Position numbers and translations under genes: made by a program. DNA of 29,483 bases from a virus, in IMG/VR virus record IMGVR_UViG_3300030098_003893, positions 1-29,483 of that record, one strand, 5' to 3'. Shown piece after piece: positions 28,381 through 29,483 of this stretch. The notes under the pieces were generated by a model. It was not told the DNA's origin, searched no databases, and worked only from the letters and a program-made list of their open reading frames with translations. The first letter of the stretch is position 1. Every line of letters begins with the position of its first letter.

Positions 28381-29121
28381 TTAATAATCTCTTACTACAA
28401 AACCCGTTTTGTCTTCCAATGCTTTTTTGCCTTTAGGCTCTAATCCGACAATCACGGGTGAAGGGTCCAAGTGTCTAAGGTCATGCTTTAACCCGTCAAT
28501 GACCTTATGACCCATAAAAGTTTTTGGCATTCCGTTGCCGAAAACAACTGCCACATTAAAACCAGCTTTCAAAACTTTTTCGGCTTCCGCCTTGTTAGTT
28601 TCCGATAAGCTAAAAGTTAAGTGATAGTTGCTTGGGCGTTTTGGATCAAGAACCCGCTTCATGCTTTTGGTGTAATCCACAAATTGGACATTCGGAAATA
28701 ATTCTGCGATTGATTTTCCGCTGTCCGTTTTGATCTTTTCAAAGGCAAGGTCTGTTGATCCGTTTGGCCGAACACATAGTTTAAGCTTATTCTTAACCGA
28801 TTTTTTTACTAGGTCTTTAACGTGGTCGGTCATTTCAGATAAAAAAGCTTTTCTATCATTCATGAAATACTCGGCTTTTCTTATTCGGCTTTCACGAACA
28901 TTGTTCGTGCCGTTTTCTAGATCCTTAACAAATGAAGCTTGGCCACTATACTTGCCAAGGCACAAAGACTTGCAACCCTCACTTGCATTCGGGCAAAGAT
29001 TGCCCACGCCACCCGTAGTGTGTGGGGCCATGTAGTTAATGGCATTTAAATAACCATACTTATTAGCCTTAATAGCTTTCGGACTATCAACAGAAAAGAA
29101 ACGCTTAAATTGTTTTTTCAT
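28381..29121 (-). CDS. DUF7227 / GP88-like phage protein
   Basis: A 246-residue protein. The N-terminal part holds YLNAINYMAPHTTGGVGNLC then CPNASEGCKSLCLG (Cys43, 50, 54); the middle has KLCVRPNGSTDLAFEKI and NVQFVDYTKSMKRVL; the end has YHLTFSLSE, FNVAVVFGNGMP, VIDGLKHDLRHLDP and VIVGLEPKG. I recognise this as the phage family called GP88 or DUF7227, widespread from mycobacteriophages to marine phages, with no proven activity. The conserved cysteines suggest a metal or cluster site and the rest a barrel-like enzyme fold; both are inference. AGGAG lies before the ATG at 29121, and a leader element shared with 26811-26828 precedes it. Confidence 0.75.
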   Translation of the reverse strand: MKKQFKRFFSVDSPKAIKANKYGYLNAINYMAPHTTGGVGNLCPNASEGCKSLCLGKYSGQASFVKDLENGTNNVRESRIRKAEYFMNDRKAFLSEMTDHVKDLVKKSVKNKLKLCVRPNGSTDLAFEKIKTDSGKSIAELFPNVQFVDYTKSMKRVLDPKRPSNYHLTFSLSETNKAEAEKVLKAGFNVAVVFGNGMPKTFMGHKVIDGLKHDLRHLDPSPVIVGLEPKGKKALEDKTGFVVRDY

Positions 29122-29127
29122 AATTTA

Positions 29128-29145
29128 CTCCTGAGTTATTGACTA
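29128..29145 (-). promoter_or_regulatory. Shared leader element TAGTCAATAACT + GGAG
   Basis: Second copy of the leader found at 26811-26828. Leftward, TAGTCAATAACT (29145-29134) is followed two bases later by GGAG (29131-29128) and the ATG at 29121. It differs from the first copy at one of twelve positions. No convincing promoter is seen immediately upstream. Confidence 0.45.
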
Positions 29146-29196
29146 GGTAACATTACCATGAATTACCAGCATATAGCAAGTTATTATTTGGTTCGA

Positions 29197-29266
29197 GTCG
29201 GGATAAAATAAATTGAGCTGGCGGTCGGGTCGGGACCAGGTCGGGTCGGGACCAGGTCGGGTCGGG
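29197..29266 (+). repeat. Tandem 16-bp GGTCGGGTCGGGACCA repeats, G-quadruplex-like
   Basis: Units at 29223-29238 and 29239-29254 are identical (GGTCGGGTCGGGACCA) and a third, shortened unit is at 29255-29266. A single GTCGGG precedes at 29197-29202. Seven GTCGGG copies in 70 bases, all on the plus strand. Six GGG runs with alternating 2- and 8-base spacers could fold as a G-quadruplex. The region 29122-29366 holds no gene apart from these repeats, the leader and the terminator. Confidence 0.9.
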
Positions 29267-29267
29267 A

Positions 29268-29300
29268 TAAAAAAACCCGATACCTTTTTGATATCGGGTT
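29268..29300 (-). terminator. Intrinsic terminator of the rightmost leftward gene
   Basis: AACCCGATA (29274-29282) and TATCGGGTT (29292-29300) form a perfect 9-bp stem with a 9-base loop. On the minus strand the stem is followed directly by seven T's (A-run 29269-29275), the classic intrinsic terminator. It would end transcripts from the gene at 29367-29483 and shield the DUF7227-like gene from read-through. Confidence 0.85.
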
Positions 29301-29366
29301 AAAGTTTAAAGTCCAAATTTCATGACTAAATCTGACTGATTATCTAGTATATCTTAAACATATTAA

Positions 29367-29483
29367 TTAATCAAACAATGCTACAATTGCCTGACCTTCT
29401 TTGTAATCTTGATCGGATAAATCATTGCCATAAGTTAGCAACCAATCATCAAGCGATAAGTATTCGTAGCTTTCTTTTCGGTG
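29367..29483 (-). CDS. C-terminal end of an unknown gene (5' partial)
   Basis: An open frame enters from the right edge and ends at TAA 29369-29367, leaving 38 residues: HRKESYEYLSLDDWLLTYGN, then DLSDQDYKEGQAIVALFD. The pattern of a Tyr-rich strand, SLDDWL and an acidic helix looks like the end of a small phage protein, and a good terminator lies 67 bases beyond its stop. No function is recognised. Confidence 0.55.
   Translation of the reverse strand, partial: HRKESYEYLSLDDWLLTYGNDLSDQDYKEGQAIVALFD

Noticed and set aside
1-29483. CRISPR arrays, insertion sequences or rRNA genes
   Set aside because: No regularly spaced repeat-spacer pattern, transposase motif or rRNA-like sequence was found on reading the window.

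Overview
The window is a continuous stretch of a tailed double-stranded DNA phage genome. It has tightly packed, mostly overlapping genes (many ATGA or TAATG stop/start junctions), a virion module, a replication module and a right-hand accessory region. No bacterial housekeeping gene, rRNA, tRNA, integrase or CRISPR is visible. Most of it is A+T-rich. The gene types (family A polymerase, archaeo-eukaryotic-type primase, SNF2-like helicase, tape-measure-like proteins with GEFV/GETVVP motifs) resemble uncultured marine phages of alphaproteobacteria. That habitat and host assignment is inference from family resemblance. The major capsid, portal and large terminase genes are not in the window, and both ends cut through genes.

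Layout. Positions 1-12543 run rightward and hold the virion module: the end of a tail-fibre/chaperone gene, a large structural protein, two small proteins, four large proteins likely to be internal virion (ejection) or tape-measure-like, an M15 endopeptidase, a zinc ribbon and an unknown protein with acidic C-terminal repeats. Positions 12536-19629 run leftward and form a replication operon. In transcription order this is two conserved phage unknowns, an SSB-like protein, a primase, a zinc-ribbon microprotein, a UvrD-like helicase, a DUF6378-like protein and DNA polymerase A. A near-consensus promoter (TTGACA, 17 bp, TATTAA) lies just upstream. A divergent rightward operon (19713-22353) starts with an SNF2-like helicase and continues with small genes, including a ribbon-helix-helix-like and an XRE-type HTH protein. 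Positions 22350-26802 run leftward and are accessory: a SleB-type hydrolase with signal peptide, a SET-domain protein, a C5-cytosine methyltransferase, several microproteins, a second C5-methyltransferase-like protein and hypotheticals. A 403-bp control region (26803-27205) follows, with an A+T-rich block and a cluster of TCGTTACA motifs. Then come the small terminase subunit and a PD-(D/E)XK nuclease on the plus strand, a structured GTCGGG-rich region, a leftward DUF7227/GP88-like gene, a second GTCGGG tandem array, and a terminator plus the end of another leftward gene.

How it fits together. The replication operon supplies primer synthesis, ssDNA coating, unwinding and polymerisation. The polymerase carries leucine at the position equivalent to E. 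coli Pol I Phe762. The methyltransferases probably protect or mark phage DNA. The two lysins (M15 and SleB) could attack the peptidoglycan peptide and glycan parts respectively.

Most unusual signals. (1) A 250-residue second reading frame lies inside the C5 methyltransferase gene, looks protein-like, and its stop is placed exactly before the next gene's ribosome site. (2) Nineteen strand-biased GTCGGG copies sit in two clusters beside the terminase small subunit gene, with a row of hairpins. (3) A candidate origin/operator lies at 26960-27120. (4) Several microgenes were found by reading overlaps, including two related ones flanking the methyltransferase.
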